The notes under the pieces: model-generated
The model's input: the letters and a program-made list of their open reading frames with translations, nothing else
What the model was told of the DNA's origin: nothing
Database searches by the model: none
Assembly: GCA_949775045.1 (NCBI GenBank)
Contig: OX459103.1
Location: 12,012,605-12,076,604 of the forward strand
DNA: 64,000 nucleotides
Direction: 5' to 3'
Source: Metridium senile
Taxonomy: Eukaryota > Cnidaria > Anthozoa > Actiniaria > Metridiidae
Shown here: positions 9,241 through 21,236 of the stretch, one piece after another
Numbering within the stretch: position 1 is the stretch's first letter
How the letters are laid out: the number at the start of each line of letters is the position of its first letter
Program-made: the position numbers and the translations under genes

Positions 9241-9840
9241 GGACAAAAAAACAAATTTAAAGATAATACAGAGTCGAGTCAGGTAACATTGTAACCCAGT
9301 ACCACCTGCCGCATGGTCGGGTTGTCGGCGACTAAACCGGCTCCCCCACTAACATTATGTTAGTGAGGAGGGTGGCATGTCACCCAGCAGGACGAAAAAT
9401 AAGACCTGTCAAAGGGCGGAAGAGCTTGTTTTGAGCCAACGGCCAGCATGAAAAACTGAAGCTTTGCTGAGTGAAGTCGAAAGGGCAACATCTCAAGCCG
9501 AAAAAAAGATCAAGTGGAAGACCAAACTGCTGATTTATAACTCTTGCAACTCAAGAAAGGCAAAGAGGAAGAGATAGTTTTACTAGATACTGTATTTGTT
9601 AGTATATTTTTCGTATTGTACGTATAATTCTATTATTAGTTATATTTAAGGAGGAGCAGGATATTCAATTGGGACGAAAGTTCTGTTTCCATCTCCTGTC
9701 GCAAGTATATACTATTTTTTAGTTGAAAATTGTATCATTGTGACAAATAAATAAACGAAAAAAAACAAAGAAGTCGACCAATCGCTGAGGAAGATTGATG
9801 ATGACACAAACAAGAAATAATTAATAAGATTTAGAGATTT
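9241..9840 (+). other. Possible 3' end of a retroelement
   Basis: No ORF is intact. The GC-richer block at 9290-9560 has CCCACTAACATTATGTTAGTG, a near-palindrome, and AATAAATAAACGAAAAAAAA near 9747-9765 resembles a polyadenylated 3' end. The 28-mer starting GACAAAAAAACAAATTTAAA at 9242 recurs almost unchanged at 10583, so this region may lie inside a larger 1.3 kb insertion. The assignment is weak. Confidence 0.3.
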
Positions 9841-9849
9841 CAAAACGAG

Positions 9850-10221
9850 TACCGTAGTGACTCGAATAAGCGCCGCTGTGAATTTACTATTAATACCTAA
9901 AACTATACATTTTCCATTTTATGTTGTTAGAAAAACGTTGTAAATATTTCATGCAAGGTAAAAATAAACTATTGTTGTTGTTGTTTTCAGATAACTTAAT
10001 TCCCAATGCTTACGCACAGCTACAATGTAAATAAGGTTTTCCTTTTTGTATTCTGTGTTGAATAAAGTTTATTATTATTATTATTATTATTATGGGCGAC
10101 TGGTGAAATATAATTACTTTGAACTTAAGAATATAGCTTTTGATAAAAATGCATTCCCAATGCTGTTCTAGAGTAACCGTTATAGCGTTAAAATGCGGCG
10201 CTTATTCGAGTGAATACGGTA
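9850..10221. mobile_element. MITE with TACCGTA ends and ACTCGAATAAGCGCCGC repeats
   Basis: The left end (TACCGTAGTGACTCGAATAA at 9850) and the right end (ending TTCGAGTGAATACGGTA at 10221) are inverted repeats of about 26 bases containing the shared core ACTCGAATAAGCGCCGC. TA at each boundary fits a mariner-type element. An ATT-repeat stretch (about 10068-10092) preceded by GAATAAAGTTTATT sits inside and may be a retroelement tail inserted later. Confidence 0.7.
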
Positions 10222-10640
10222 TTAAAAAATCGAAACACTACGCTGAAATTCCATTTCTATCAAGATCGCTTCAAAATTGGATTATTCTTCCAGAAACAGC
10301 AATTTCAACTATATGTAAACTCAAGGAACTGATGTTATTTTTTAAATTTCTAATATTATAGTGATTAAATTCAGTGTTTAATCAAATTCAGTGTTTAATC
10401 AAATTAAGCTAATGAAAGGTTTAAAATGGTTATAACTATATTTCTAATGGTATTTTTTTGGAGGCGAATAATCGATATCTGATTAAAATAACCTAAAACC
10501 GGTTGCTTGGATTTAAATAATGTTATATTTGTTCTAGTTGTTTCTTGAATTAGAAGATTGATTGGCTACGCCCATCGAGTAAGACAAAAAAGAATTTAAA
10601 GATAATACGGCTCACTTAATTTCGGACAAAAATTTTGTCT

Positions 10641-13440
10641 TAATCCACCTTTTCTTACTAAAAAGACGGCTAATTTGCATACGATCACGTGGTATAAATG
10701 TCGCTTTGTGATTGGTTCAAACGAAAGTTAGGACAACTCTACATTGGTTTGGAAGTTTGGAAGTTTGTAAAGCTCGGATTGTCTCGTTATTAAAATGGTT
10801 AAATATTGCTCTGCTAGGAAGCATATATATACAAATCTAAACATTAGATAGAGACTAAATCTATCAATGAAAAAGTAAGGACTTTCCACGTGAAATTCGG
10901 CAATGGATCGACAATGGATTCAGCTACAGAATGCTGAATAACACCCACTTGCAATTGATAATTTTTGAAAAAAGGTAGGTTTTCTCATTATTTTCCGAGC
11001 ATTAAAAAGATAAATCGACCAAAGCAAGTAATTTTAACTTCAAAGAGTTTAAAAGCAAATGATTAACTTGCTAATACACGAGTTTTGCTATAAAAAAGAG
11101 CAATTTTTATCCTGCGACTCGGCGGGAAAAGCGATCATTACTCCTGTGCCAGCGAGTTGAAAATTCGGTGCTGATTATTGTTCGTCGTAGTTCACCACAA
11201 AAAGGCATACGTCATCCGCGCGGTCGTTGTCAAGGCAACGGCCGACATTCTCGATCGAGTTTATGCTCGAGAGAAGGCTGGCTTTTTGTCGTTGAAACAC
11301 TTAAAGATGGCTACAAAAGTAACTCGTAAGCTCGAATTACATACAATCCCACACACTGGTCGCGATAGGCCCACACTAAAATGGTTTCGAGCGCGATAGG
11401 CCCACACTAAAAGATGTTTTCAAGCGTATATTTTGGCCAGCGTCGTTTCGAGAAACTCAAAGCAATATACGAATGAACACTATGAAAAACAATGAAAATA
11501 CTATGAAATATCAAAGCACTGACCTACTGACTCATACTGAACAGACAAACGATATGACAAATACAAAAACCAATGATTTAACTGGATGGAAGTGCTCAAG
11601 AGATGAAGAATCCAATGATAAGTTTCGTACGATGAACTCACACTGTGCGAAGGTACTATCCGCCATATTGAAAATACTGTCATCTGACCACATGGACGTC
11701 GATTTTCTATCAAGATTTGGGCTTCAAGTGGTAAACTTATTACGTATTTTTATTGTATTTATTATGTACAAATGGACTGAATCGATTTTGTCTGTATATA
11801 TTATTACACTATTATCTGCTAATTACGTGTGTTTTGTAAGCTTAACAAATAGTAAGATATGGTCGCAAAGTATATCATAAAAGATGAAAATTATTCTATT
11901 ATAGATAATACTGTGTTTAAAGTATATGTAAAACATGAATAAAAATGTCAATAAAAATGTAAAAGGAAATAAGATCTCCTTATTCAAAGTTTAGTTATTA
12001 TAATTCTAGACGAGTAGTGCAGTGTATAAATTGTCATAAAACTCGATGCCCAGCCGAATATCCGTGAAAAGATTGAATAGATCAGACTTGCAACTACAGG
12101 AGGAAAGTTGAGAAAATGTGTTTATCAAAGGATTTGTGAAAACACACCAAAATCTTCTGTGATATACGTACATCGTGTAAATTTCAAAAACGTTGTCTTA
12201 TAGAAATAGAATGTTTGTACTTTAGTGGAAAAGGAATACATTAAAAAGAATGCAAAAGAATCGTTCAGCTTTAGTGATTTTCTTTTGTGTTTTTAATGTA
12301 ATTCTTTTCCACTAAAGTAAGACAAAGTTTCTGAAATTAGGTGTATGTGATATTTTATATATACAATTATTGTCTTGTTAATGTTATGAAATTTTTTTTT
12401 ATAATTTATTTCTTCATTTATTAGAGAGCCACAAAAGGGATGTCTGGGCTACCTGTGCTCTTCGACAACGTTTCGTCAAATAACTATATGACCAGCGAGT
12501 TAATGCGAGTTTATACAATGTTTGGGCTACCTGTGGAAACACAAGTAAGGCATCTAGTTTTCTTTCGCTTCGCTTGCTTAGTTTTATCATAGTCGCTGTT
12601 TTCACGGCTTGAACGGCAAACAAAGATAACATTTTTAATCACCAAATTGCTGTTCTAGAGTCGTGGAACATAAACCTAACAGCCAGACAATTTCAAAATA
12701 GGTATCAATGAGCTATATTTTCAATTTCACGGGTAGTTTGCAAACTTCAAACTAAAGCTCTAAATACAAACATTAAGAAGAAGAAAAACTAATAGCTAAT
12801 CGTTTGTGATTCACTGAAAAACTCGCAGCTTTGAACATGTTCATTACAGTCTTAGTTTCAGTGTATTTCTTCTTCCTTTAGAAAGTAGAAGTTAAAAGTT
12901 TGAAATTTTTACTCATCTTTGGAGTTTTTGATTGAAATTATAAGCGAAAACTTGACAAATAGATTTGTAATTTTTTAGCCGTTTCTTCAAAACGTAGTTT
13001 TAACTGACACCGTTTAAAAGAAACAAACATACCTAACCATGATTTGCAGCCAACAGCCGGCTTTTGAGAGGATTTTTTGGCGGTTTAACTTTCATAAAAC
13101 AACATCTTCAGTTTGTTTGTTTTTTTCCTTCGTGGTTGCATTGTAGCTGAATCCATTGACGTCGATCCATTGCCGAATTTCACGTGTAAAGTCCTTACTT
13201 CTTCATTGATAGCTTTAGTCTCTATCTAATGTTTAGATTTGTATATATGTGCTTCCTAACAGAGTAATATTTAACCATTTTAATAACGAGACAATCCGAG
13301 CTTTACCGCAAATCTCTCTAGATGAGCGACTTCCAAGTAGAGTTGTCCTAACTTTCGTTTGAACCAATCACAAAGCGACATTTATACCACGTGATCTGTA
13401 TGCAAATTAGCCTTCTTTTTAGTAAGAAAAGGAAGATTGG
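10641..13440. mobile_element. 2.8 kb DNA transposon with about 300 bp terminal inverted repeats
   Basis: The arm 10641-10930 (CCTTTTCTTACTAAAAAGAC onward) is matched by the reverse complement of 13141-13440 at high identity over its whole length. Shared blocks include AATTTGCATAC, CACGTGGTATAAATGTCGC and TTCGGCAATGGATCGAC. The interior holds no intact transposase; the longest frame (11473-11880, 135 codons) is unrecognised. In the left arm a short frame beginning MVKYCSAR resembles the start of THAP DNA-binding domains, which P- and Kolobok-type transposases carry, but it stops after 18 codons. The exact ends and target duplication could not be fixed. Confidence 0.75.
12226..12328. repeat. 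Hairpin inside the long-TIR element
   Basis: GTACTTTAGTGGAAAAGGAA (from 12217) pairs with TTCTTTTCCACTAAAGTAAG (to 12321). The loop includes ACATTAAAAAGAATG against CTTTTGTGTTTTTAATGT. It is a small palindromic insertion. Confidence 0.6.
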
Positions 13441-13599
13441 GTAACCCTGATGGAAAACTTAACGTACATTGATTGGCGCGCGGAGGAAGATTGATGTAGA
13501 TTTAAACAAATTGCTCGCGCATGCGTACTTTATCATCATTCCATGAATTCCAATCGTTCCAATCATTCAATGCACTCTTTTCGCTCACGGAAATGCACG

Positions 13600-13735
13600 T
13601 CTCTGCACAGGCAGCCCAACTATTTTTATAGCGGAGCTCCCGCGCGGGCCGAAGGCCCGCGCGAGCGGAGCACCATACTTAAGAAAAAATGGTAATGCAT
13701 CGAGTCTATTTTCGATGGTTTTTACACAGGTATCC
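13600..13735. repeat. GC-rich hairpin bounded by CACAGGNAGCCC-type motifs
   Basis: GCACAGGCAGCCCAAC starts the block. A strong stem follows, GCGGAGCTCCCGCGCGGGCC against a later GGCCCGCGCGAGCGGAGC, and a second ACACAGGTATCCCAAGC lies at the right. These termini resemble the ends of the foldback at 15962-16341, suggesting a related family. Confidence 0.45.
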
Positions 13736-14412
13736 CAAGCGTACGTCCGACGTCCGACGTCCGACGTCCGCGCCCATCGCGATGCTGATTGGCTGTTACA
13801 TTTCGGCGGGAACAAAAGTGACGCGCGCGCCAAATAGCACTAGACCAACAAAGCAAAGTTTTCTTTTATCTTAAAAAAGGCAAACAAACAACAACAAAAT
13901 ACTACTTGCTAATAGCAGAGCTTTCATTAATTCAAAATAACAACGGAGAAAGATGAACTTCGAAGAACATAAAGAGAGTTGTGACCGAAGAAGAACATAA
14001 ACTTGAAGGACACAAAAACGAAGAAATTATACTAAATAAAAGCAAAAGACTGATTCCAAAAGATCAAGAAAACGTATTTGTAGATACCTTCGTGGAAGAA
14101 TATTAAAAGACTACAGCAATTCAAAACAAATTGATAAAGAAGCGACCTTGTTTGTTATGAAAACTGTCTTCAAATTGCTTCCCTCGGCACAGTTTATTGA
14201 AGGATTTTCAAGCTTGGCAGTTGAACTATGAACAATGTTTAATCCATCAAAATTCAAGTACATAAGCTTACATCTATTCGTCAAAATATGATCAATGTCA
14301 TTGAAGAAAGAAAACCTCAAGAAAATAATCACCGATAAAGTAAGTTCAAGTGTTTTTATTATCCATGGTTCAAGATTATTTGTTTCAAGTTTTTGAGAGA
14401 CAAAACTCAAAA
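13736..14412. other. Spacer without recognisable gene
   Basis: A 7-bp GTCCGAC triplet repeat (about 13744-13768) is the only notable structure. Reading frames here are short and lack family signatures. Confidence 0.35.
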
Positions 14413-14590
14413 ATTAGTTCAATCTTCAACTCGTTTCGTCGTAGTTTTCGTGTAAAAGTACGTAGGGACTGTTTTGCAGTCTAAATTAGTTCAATCTTCA
14501 ACTCGATTTGTCATAGTTTTTGTGTAAAAGTAGGGTCTGTTTTGCAGCCTAAATTAGTTCAATCTTCAACTCGTTTTGTCATAGTTTTAC
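14413..14590 (+). repeat. Tandem repeat, about 70 bp unit, 2.6 copies
   Basis: Units start ATTAGTTCAATCTTCAACTC (14413, 14486 and 14553) and continue with a TTTGTCATAGTTTTNGTGTA-like part and GTCTGTTTTGCAG. Units two and three are slightly shortened. Confidence 0.8.
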
Positions 14591-15605
14591 CTCATAAACG
14601 GAAAACATCAAAGATGAATTGAAATACAAACATAATTTAAAATTGGTTGAATAACTTATTTAGCAATATTAACTATTTTATGCTGACTAAACGAGCTTTT
14701 TTAGTAGTTTTTACTTCAAAGTCGTTAAAGTTTTTTTTACAGAACAAAATGATGTTTTACACAAATTTTTTCATAATAAAATACCTTGTTTTAAAATCCT
14801 TGTATTTTCAAATCGATCTTGTGTTGGTAGAACTTATAATTCTTGAGGCGTCAGTTAATTCCATTTTAAAATAACTTTTTGTTTTGTTTTATGATTTGCC
14901 ATGACTACTTTTTAATAAATCTAATACGATGAAAAGGTTTAACCTTTTCTATCCGGAATCCTAACTAACTTTGGAAAATAAAAGAAGGTAAAAAGCGGCC
15001 GTAAAACGACTGTTCAGCCAAAGCACTTTTTCAAGGCGTTATCAAAAGCAAAATAAGCTTAATGACTTAAAAATAAAAGGGATAATAATAAGGCTATTCA
15101 CACTATCGTTTGGGAATCGTATTTTCCATCAAAAACATTTCTGAACACTTTTTTGTCTGAACAACACTATTGACTGAAGTGACAGTTGAAAATTTGAGAA
15201 AAAGATGAAAAAGTGCATAGAATGAAAACGATAACCAACCTAAGAAAAAGCAGTGGAATTTATTACAATTTTTTTACTTACATTAAATCAATTTCCATTC
15301 ATGAATTGTCCATTAACATGCTTTTATCGGACTTTTTTCAATGAGAAATCTCCGTCCCTCGTGTAAATTGACAAACTTTCCTTTCGTGCGTTGCGTTACA
15401 TGATGGTGTCATCTACATCGATAGCCAATGAGGTTTTTGACATTATGTCAATGAAAAAGAGAGCGAGAAATATCTTACATTTTACTGGCTTTTCCAGGGC
15501 TTTGTTTTGATTCTCTCTCCGCGCGCTGAATCTCCGAAAGGGTATATTTTTCGATGAAAAATGCTATATAAATTACAATAAACAGTAAGTTGTATAATAA
15601 ATCCC

Positions 15606-15737
15606 TTATTAGACATTTTCTTGGGTATTACGGGCTGGCATTTTACTCATTGCTTGCTGATTTAATAAACGTACGCAACTCGTAAAATATCAGCACGTAT
15701 ATTATACCCAAGAAAATATCTAATAAGTGGTATTTAC
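15606..15737. mobile_element. Palindromic MITE (CTTATTAGACATTTTCTTGG ends)
   Basis: The left end CTTATTAGACATTTTCTTGG (about 15604) is complementary to the right end ending GAAAATATCTAATAAG (about 15728) over about 26 bases. The centre holds a second short inverted pair. A related, more diverged palindrome with a TTATTAGACAGTTTGATGTG end lies at about 59580-59725. Confidence 0.65.
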
Positions 15738-15961
15738 ATGCACATATTGATGTTGTAAGAAAAAATTAAACTGGGAGCTCCGCTATTAGGTATTACCTAA
15801 TTTGTATATTACTTTTACAAGCAAATTTTCCGTCGCGCGGAATCGCACGTACGACAGAAAAATCGAAGAAAGTAGTATTGAAGGAATAGAAAACAAGGAA
15901 GCGTGCTCTATCGAGTTTTATTATATATTTGAGATACTACGCGCGGTGTGATTGGTCGAGC

Positions 15962-16341
15962 CACAGGGAGCCCGGCTTTTTTGTCGTTTCTTTTCATTTT
16001 TCTCTCTCTTTATTTATGCTAATAATACGCTATATTATGTTTTGATCGGGTTTCCTGTGGTATGAGATCGTTTAACATGATGATGTAATTAACCGTAACT
16101 CGATAGTAGGATAAACTCTTATCTGTAACGCACTCTCTAGTAACAGTCAATAATTGACGGTTACTAGCAAGTGTGTTACAGATAAGAGTTAATCCTCTTA
16201 TCGAGTTACTGTTAATTACATCAATACGTCGGAACTGTCTCATACCACAGGAACCCCGATGAAAACATAATATAGCGTATTATTAGCGTAAATAAAGAGA
16301 GAGAAAAATGAAATGAAACGACAAAAAGCCGGGCTCCCTGT
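15962..16341. mobile_element. 380 bp foldback element with 8 bp target duplication (hAT-type)
   Basis: The two halves are nearly perfect reverse complements. The arms run from CACAGGGAGCCCGG at 15962 inward and from CCGGGCTCCCTGT at 16341 inward, meeting at a short loop near 16150-16160. GGTCGAGC is present on both flanks (15954-15961 and 16342-16349), and an 8-bp duplication is the hAT-superfamily signature. It is non-coding. The internal motif TACCACAGGAACCCCG suggests a nested, related inner element. Confidence 0.85.
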
Positions 16342-17163
16342 GGTCGAGCGCTGTGCTTTATAGGTGAACGGAGCACAGTTGTGACGACATCATGACGAAT
16401 CTCTGTCACGCACCGAACTCGATTTCCGTTTCAAGATTTGGCAAAATTAGAAAACAAAACACTAAAATGAGATGTTTTTAATCAGGAAATACTGATAATC
16501 AGCCTATTTTTCACACAGAAATACAATCTATTGTTTATATTTAAAAAGCAAAGTGAAGTTTGAAAATGAAAGAACGTACAATACAACCAAAAAGTATTTA
16601 AAAAATCACAAAATAGGACTCAAAACCGGCCAAATTTAAAATGACACCAAACTTGAGGAGTTCAAAATTTCTACAAAATGCATAGCTTTTCAAACGATCC
16701 ATAAATATTACATTCTCTAACCAAAACAACTTTGAGCATGTTTTTGCTGAAAATAAGATTACTATCGGTTTCAGCAAACGGTTCGCTGGGATGATTGTTG
16801 GCGAAAATTTGTCAAAAGGACTGCAAAACGGCATAAATTTAAAACACACATGCTCCATGAGAACAAATTGGCATTTATTACAATTTTTTACTTACAGAAA
16901 AGTAATTTCCATTCATCGTTTATCCATATAATCTTGTTTTTATCGGCCTTTTGCAGTCCCTTTTGCATCGATTGAATTTCATTCGCACGACTGTAGCGTG
17001 GCGTGACAGTGTTATAGGAAACCAAGACGGCAACCAATCAGCGCTCGAGAACTCACACGAATGTTAGTAGGGAGAATTTTGAAATAGAATCAGTAACTTT
17101 ATCGATAAAAAGCGTGAAATTAAAGTGATTTAAGCTTAAAAGAAATGAGCAAATATATAATAA

Positions 17164-17349
17164 AACAAATAGAACAGTCTTTTCCGTGCTCTGTTCACTT
17201 ATAAAGCACTCAGAAAGTGAAGAGAGCACTCAAGTGAGGAGAAGAACTCGCTTTCAGCTCGTGCTTCTCCCATCACTTCTTTCGTGCTCTCGTCACTTTC
17301 ATCGTGCTTTATAACTGAACAGAGCACGGAAAAGACTGTTCTATTTGTT
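17164..17349. mobile_element. Palindromic MITE (AACAAATAGAACAGTC ends)
   Basis: AACAAATAGAACAGTCTTTT (17164) is complementary to the right end AAAAGACTGTTCTATTTGTT (to 17349). Inside the arms are further complementary blocks (TCCGTGCTCTGTTCA and its complement, and CTTATAAAGCAC against GTGCTTTATAAC). Confidence 0.8.
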
Positions 17350-17891
17350 AAGTAAAGCACGCGGGGTTGTCAGAACACGCACGACGCGAAGCGGAGTGCT
17401 TCTCAACACTTCTTGAGTGTTCTTACAATCCCCAAGTGCTTTATAACTGCATACAACACAGAAAGCAAGTTTTCTATTTCTTTTATGAAATACAAATTGA
17501 TCAACATGCAAACGCGCGTGCCTTGTGCTCTCATAATGCACGCCCCTCAAACCTCAAACCAAACCAATCAAAATACGTGATTTCAAATAGTTATTTTATA
17601 ACTCCCTCTTCAACACCGCGCGACTTTGACGGAAAAATTGCTTGTAAAAGCCACAGGAATCCCATCCGCGCGTCATCCGCGCGCATTCAAACAAATACAC
17701 CACAGGAACCCCATCAGCGCGCTCAATATGTATTTCGCTCAGCGCGCGGTTAAAAATAACTTTATTGTCATTAAAAAATCCTCAAAGAGAATAGTTGGGC
17801 TGCCTGTGGTCTCTGTTTGATTTTTTTCTCCACGAAACTGGACTATCAATCTTAAAGTTAATAACACAAAGAAGAAATTCTAAGATTTAGG

Positions 17892-17990
17892 GGCTGTTTA
17901 TATGAAGGTGAGTTGTACCCTCTAGCCGGGATAACTCTTTTGTTTTATATTCCCCGGGGGATTCTTGTTCAACAAGAATAAATGTAAATT
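17892..17990. repeat. Half-copy of the GGGGCTGTTTATAT element
   Basis: GGGGCTGTTTATATGAAGG and GCCGGGATAACTCTTTTGTT match the left half of the complete MITE at 27162-27290, and the CCCCGGGGGATTC centre is also present. No right inverted end follows. Confidence 0.6.
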
Positions 17991-18652
17991 AATAATATTA
18001 TATGGATATACCTGTAACCGCTAGCTTGTCACTATTCGCTTTTTTCATATCGAGCAAGGGACTGGCTACGAGTGTGAAAAGCTAATTTAATTATGGTTCC
18101 AGAAAAAAATAACCTCGTCTCATAGGAGAGTAACAGTTTGGCTAAATAGAAAAACAATTATGAGCATCCACACTCTGCCAAAATTACAGAGAAATGTACT
18201 GGTGTCCCTCCAAAACGTCCTTCCAAACCTTACATTCTTAGGATACCATAATTTCTTTGCGATTTGCACAAACTTGTTCAAACTTTCAATTCTTACTAAT
18301 TTGTATTTGTTCTTTCGTGTGAAGGGGTTTATTTTTTAATTAAATCACTTTTGAGAAACTTGGTTCCAGTCCCTTGCTCCATATGAAAAAGGCTAATAAA
18401 TATATATATCTTCGTTAGATACTTTTCAATTTTTAATACTACTATGGATGTGACAAATTTGATAGTAAATCTAATATTTTATAACTGTCACGCAACTGCC
18501 ATTCAAATCAAATGCTGAGCGTTCCATTCTAGGGTGTGACGTCACTTAACCACAATCCCTTTCGGTGTTGTTGTCGTTGCGGCGTCCACCAAGACTCGTA
18601 AATTTTCGAAGTGACGTTCAACTTTATATCTGTCTTCTCGTACAAATCCACC

Positions 18653-18881
18653 ATGATTAAAATTATAACTACAATCGTTTGTGGCATGTGTGCCATGTTA
18701 ATGCTTATTATATCGATGGCTACAAACTACTGGCTACAATGGGTGATCGCTACACACGGACAAAACATAACTCACTATCGGGGCCTAGCGAAGCATTGTT
18801 GGGAATCAGTACACAATGAAACTGGAGCGTTGATCGAAGAAAACACTGGTTGTGGTAAATACTTTGAAGATGCTATGCCTG
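18653..18881 (+). CDS. Claudin-like gene, first exon version A
   Basis: 229 nt from ATG (18653, context CCACCATG) to donor GTAAGT at 18882. It encodes MIKIITTIVCGMC..., TM1 and most of loop 1, with N38-I-T as a possible glycosylation site and cysteines at 49 and 67. The exon ends in phase 1, fitting the exon at 24555. Confidence 0.78.
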
Positions 18882-20852
18882 GTAAGTAAGAGCTAACGTG
18901 AATTACTGCTGTATAGTATTAAGTTTAAATAGAGTATAGAGGGAAACGGCTGTCATCTGCATAGCGATGTTATTTTGCCTATTTCATGCTCAATGTCTGT
19001 CGAGAACATTTCGTTCTGGTGTTCAAGCTATTCGTTTGTTCTTTTACAATAAATTAATTTTGGAGTTTTGTTTATTGATGCATAGCGTTTGCTATGTACG
19101 TAAGAGGCACCGACGCCATTACCATTCTGAGGCATTCTACTTGAACTGAAATGGTTCGTTGACGCTCCAAATTTGACCATATCATTCTAGAGTTTGCGAA
19201 CTAGTTGGCTAGTGAGGGGTTTTTCGCTACAGAACTAAAAAAAATACCGCGAACTAAGACATCTGCACAATGATTAAGATTATTACAACCTTTCAAAGTG
19301 CCCTTGTGGCAATGTTGATGGGCATTCTGGGTTTGGCGACTGACTATTGGAAAGTTTGGTGGAAGGTAGAAACAGCGACTAATATTAAAAAAATGTACAA
19401 CGCTGGGCTGTTCTTCCAATGTGATCAGGGTGATGCAGTGCCTAAAAACACGACAATTTTTCAAATCAACCACCTATGCGTTGATCTAGTGAAATCAGGT
19501 AAAGGTGATAGGATATGAATATCGACTGTTTCTCGACTATTTGTTGTATTTAATTGAATCTGATTCGAATTTGAGCGTTCGAAAAATGATTGTTTTTGTA
19601 CATTATGTCAAAACAAAAATCGGTGTTTTTCAACTCGCTGAAACTAAAAATTTAACAAATTTGTTTGATAATATTTTTTAGATAATATTAACTAAGGTTA
19701 TCTGTGATGGCAAATATCATTATCAGTTTAAAATATTCACGAAATATTTTATTAACATTGATTTGTTAATTAACAATTATTAAAAGTGTTCCCGGGGTTT
19801 GTATTTAAACGAGTTGCAGTGACATGCTTACTTTCTAAATACTGTTCCTGCTGATTCTAAAGTTTATATATCACACCTTCACCTATCTCGTCAGTTTACA
19901 TATTTGAGATATTTGAACTATTTTATTGATGTGTACACCAAACACGAGCTAGTAAACTCTAGGTACATTTAAGGTTTTTGTCATATATACAGTTCAGTTT
20001 TTGAGGCTTATTCATTTCCATCTTCTTCAATTTAAACTATTAAGTAAATATATGTGAAATATATTTTCATTCTGAACATTTGATATGCTTGAACTATTTC
20101 TCAGATTTGTTGAATATTCTAAAATAAATGCTTTGTAGTTGTAAAAAGTTTAGGAATATGTATTATTTACATTTTATTTGCTGTGTTGCATTTTTAAATT
20201 TGAATCTGTATGTCAAAAACTATTTTAAAATATCACAGAATGCAAGAACTACTTTGAAGATATTATCATATTGTTTGTTCTTTCTTCACCGAGTGCTGGC
20301 AAAATCAACTAGAAAATTCAACAAAATATTACATCACTGATATAATTAAGAGAATTGAATTTGCTTGTCAGGTTCTAGCATAATAACATATTGCTAGCAA
20401 CATTGTAGAACAGTATGAAAGTTCTAGAACCATCCAAGTATATCATGCATATATATTGACGTATATATATTGACTATCAATCAATACTGACAAGATAAAT
20501 CATTAGGATTTATCATTGAAGTCAATCTATTGCATGGATAACCATGCAGAACAACCCAATCACTATTGCATTTACATAGAAAATACTAATTATAATAATA
20601 ATTTAATTCTTAGCTCACTACATAATCTCAGTGCTCTTACATTTAATGGAAATACAATTAAGTAACGAATAGGAAATATATATGATTACAATAATTAGCA
20701 CAATAACAACAAAAATCAATATTTAGCACATTTTTTCTTAAATTTGGGCTTCACAATTCAAGTAATTTGTTATGGATGTTTATTACTTACATATAAAGGA
20801 ATGAGAATAAATGGAAACTAGCGAGTAACCTAGACTATAGTAAGGACATCTA

Positions 20853-20929
<77 letters not shown>

Positions 20930-21175
20930 GACTTCCTAGCAGGCTACCAAAAACAACTGGTAACTGAGCTAAGTAAAATAGGACTCGAAAAAGTAAACCA
21001 ACTAGCCAAAAAGTGCCAGAAATGGATAATTTCGCAAAATTGTGAAATCGTGAAGGCCTTATATACCCGTTCATAAGTTAACACTGTTGTAATCGGCACC
21101 AAAACTGAATATTGCCTAGAAAATTTCCGCAATACTCATTACATGTAAACCAAGAAAAGTTTAAATAAACGATAC

Positions 21176-21236
<61 letters not shown>

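Noticed and set aside
20850..21074. Leucine-rich 74-residue minus frame
   Set aside because: The poly-Leu part is the AAT microsatellite read in reverse.
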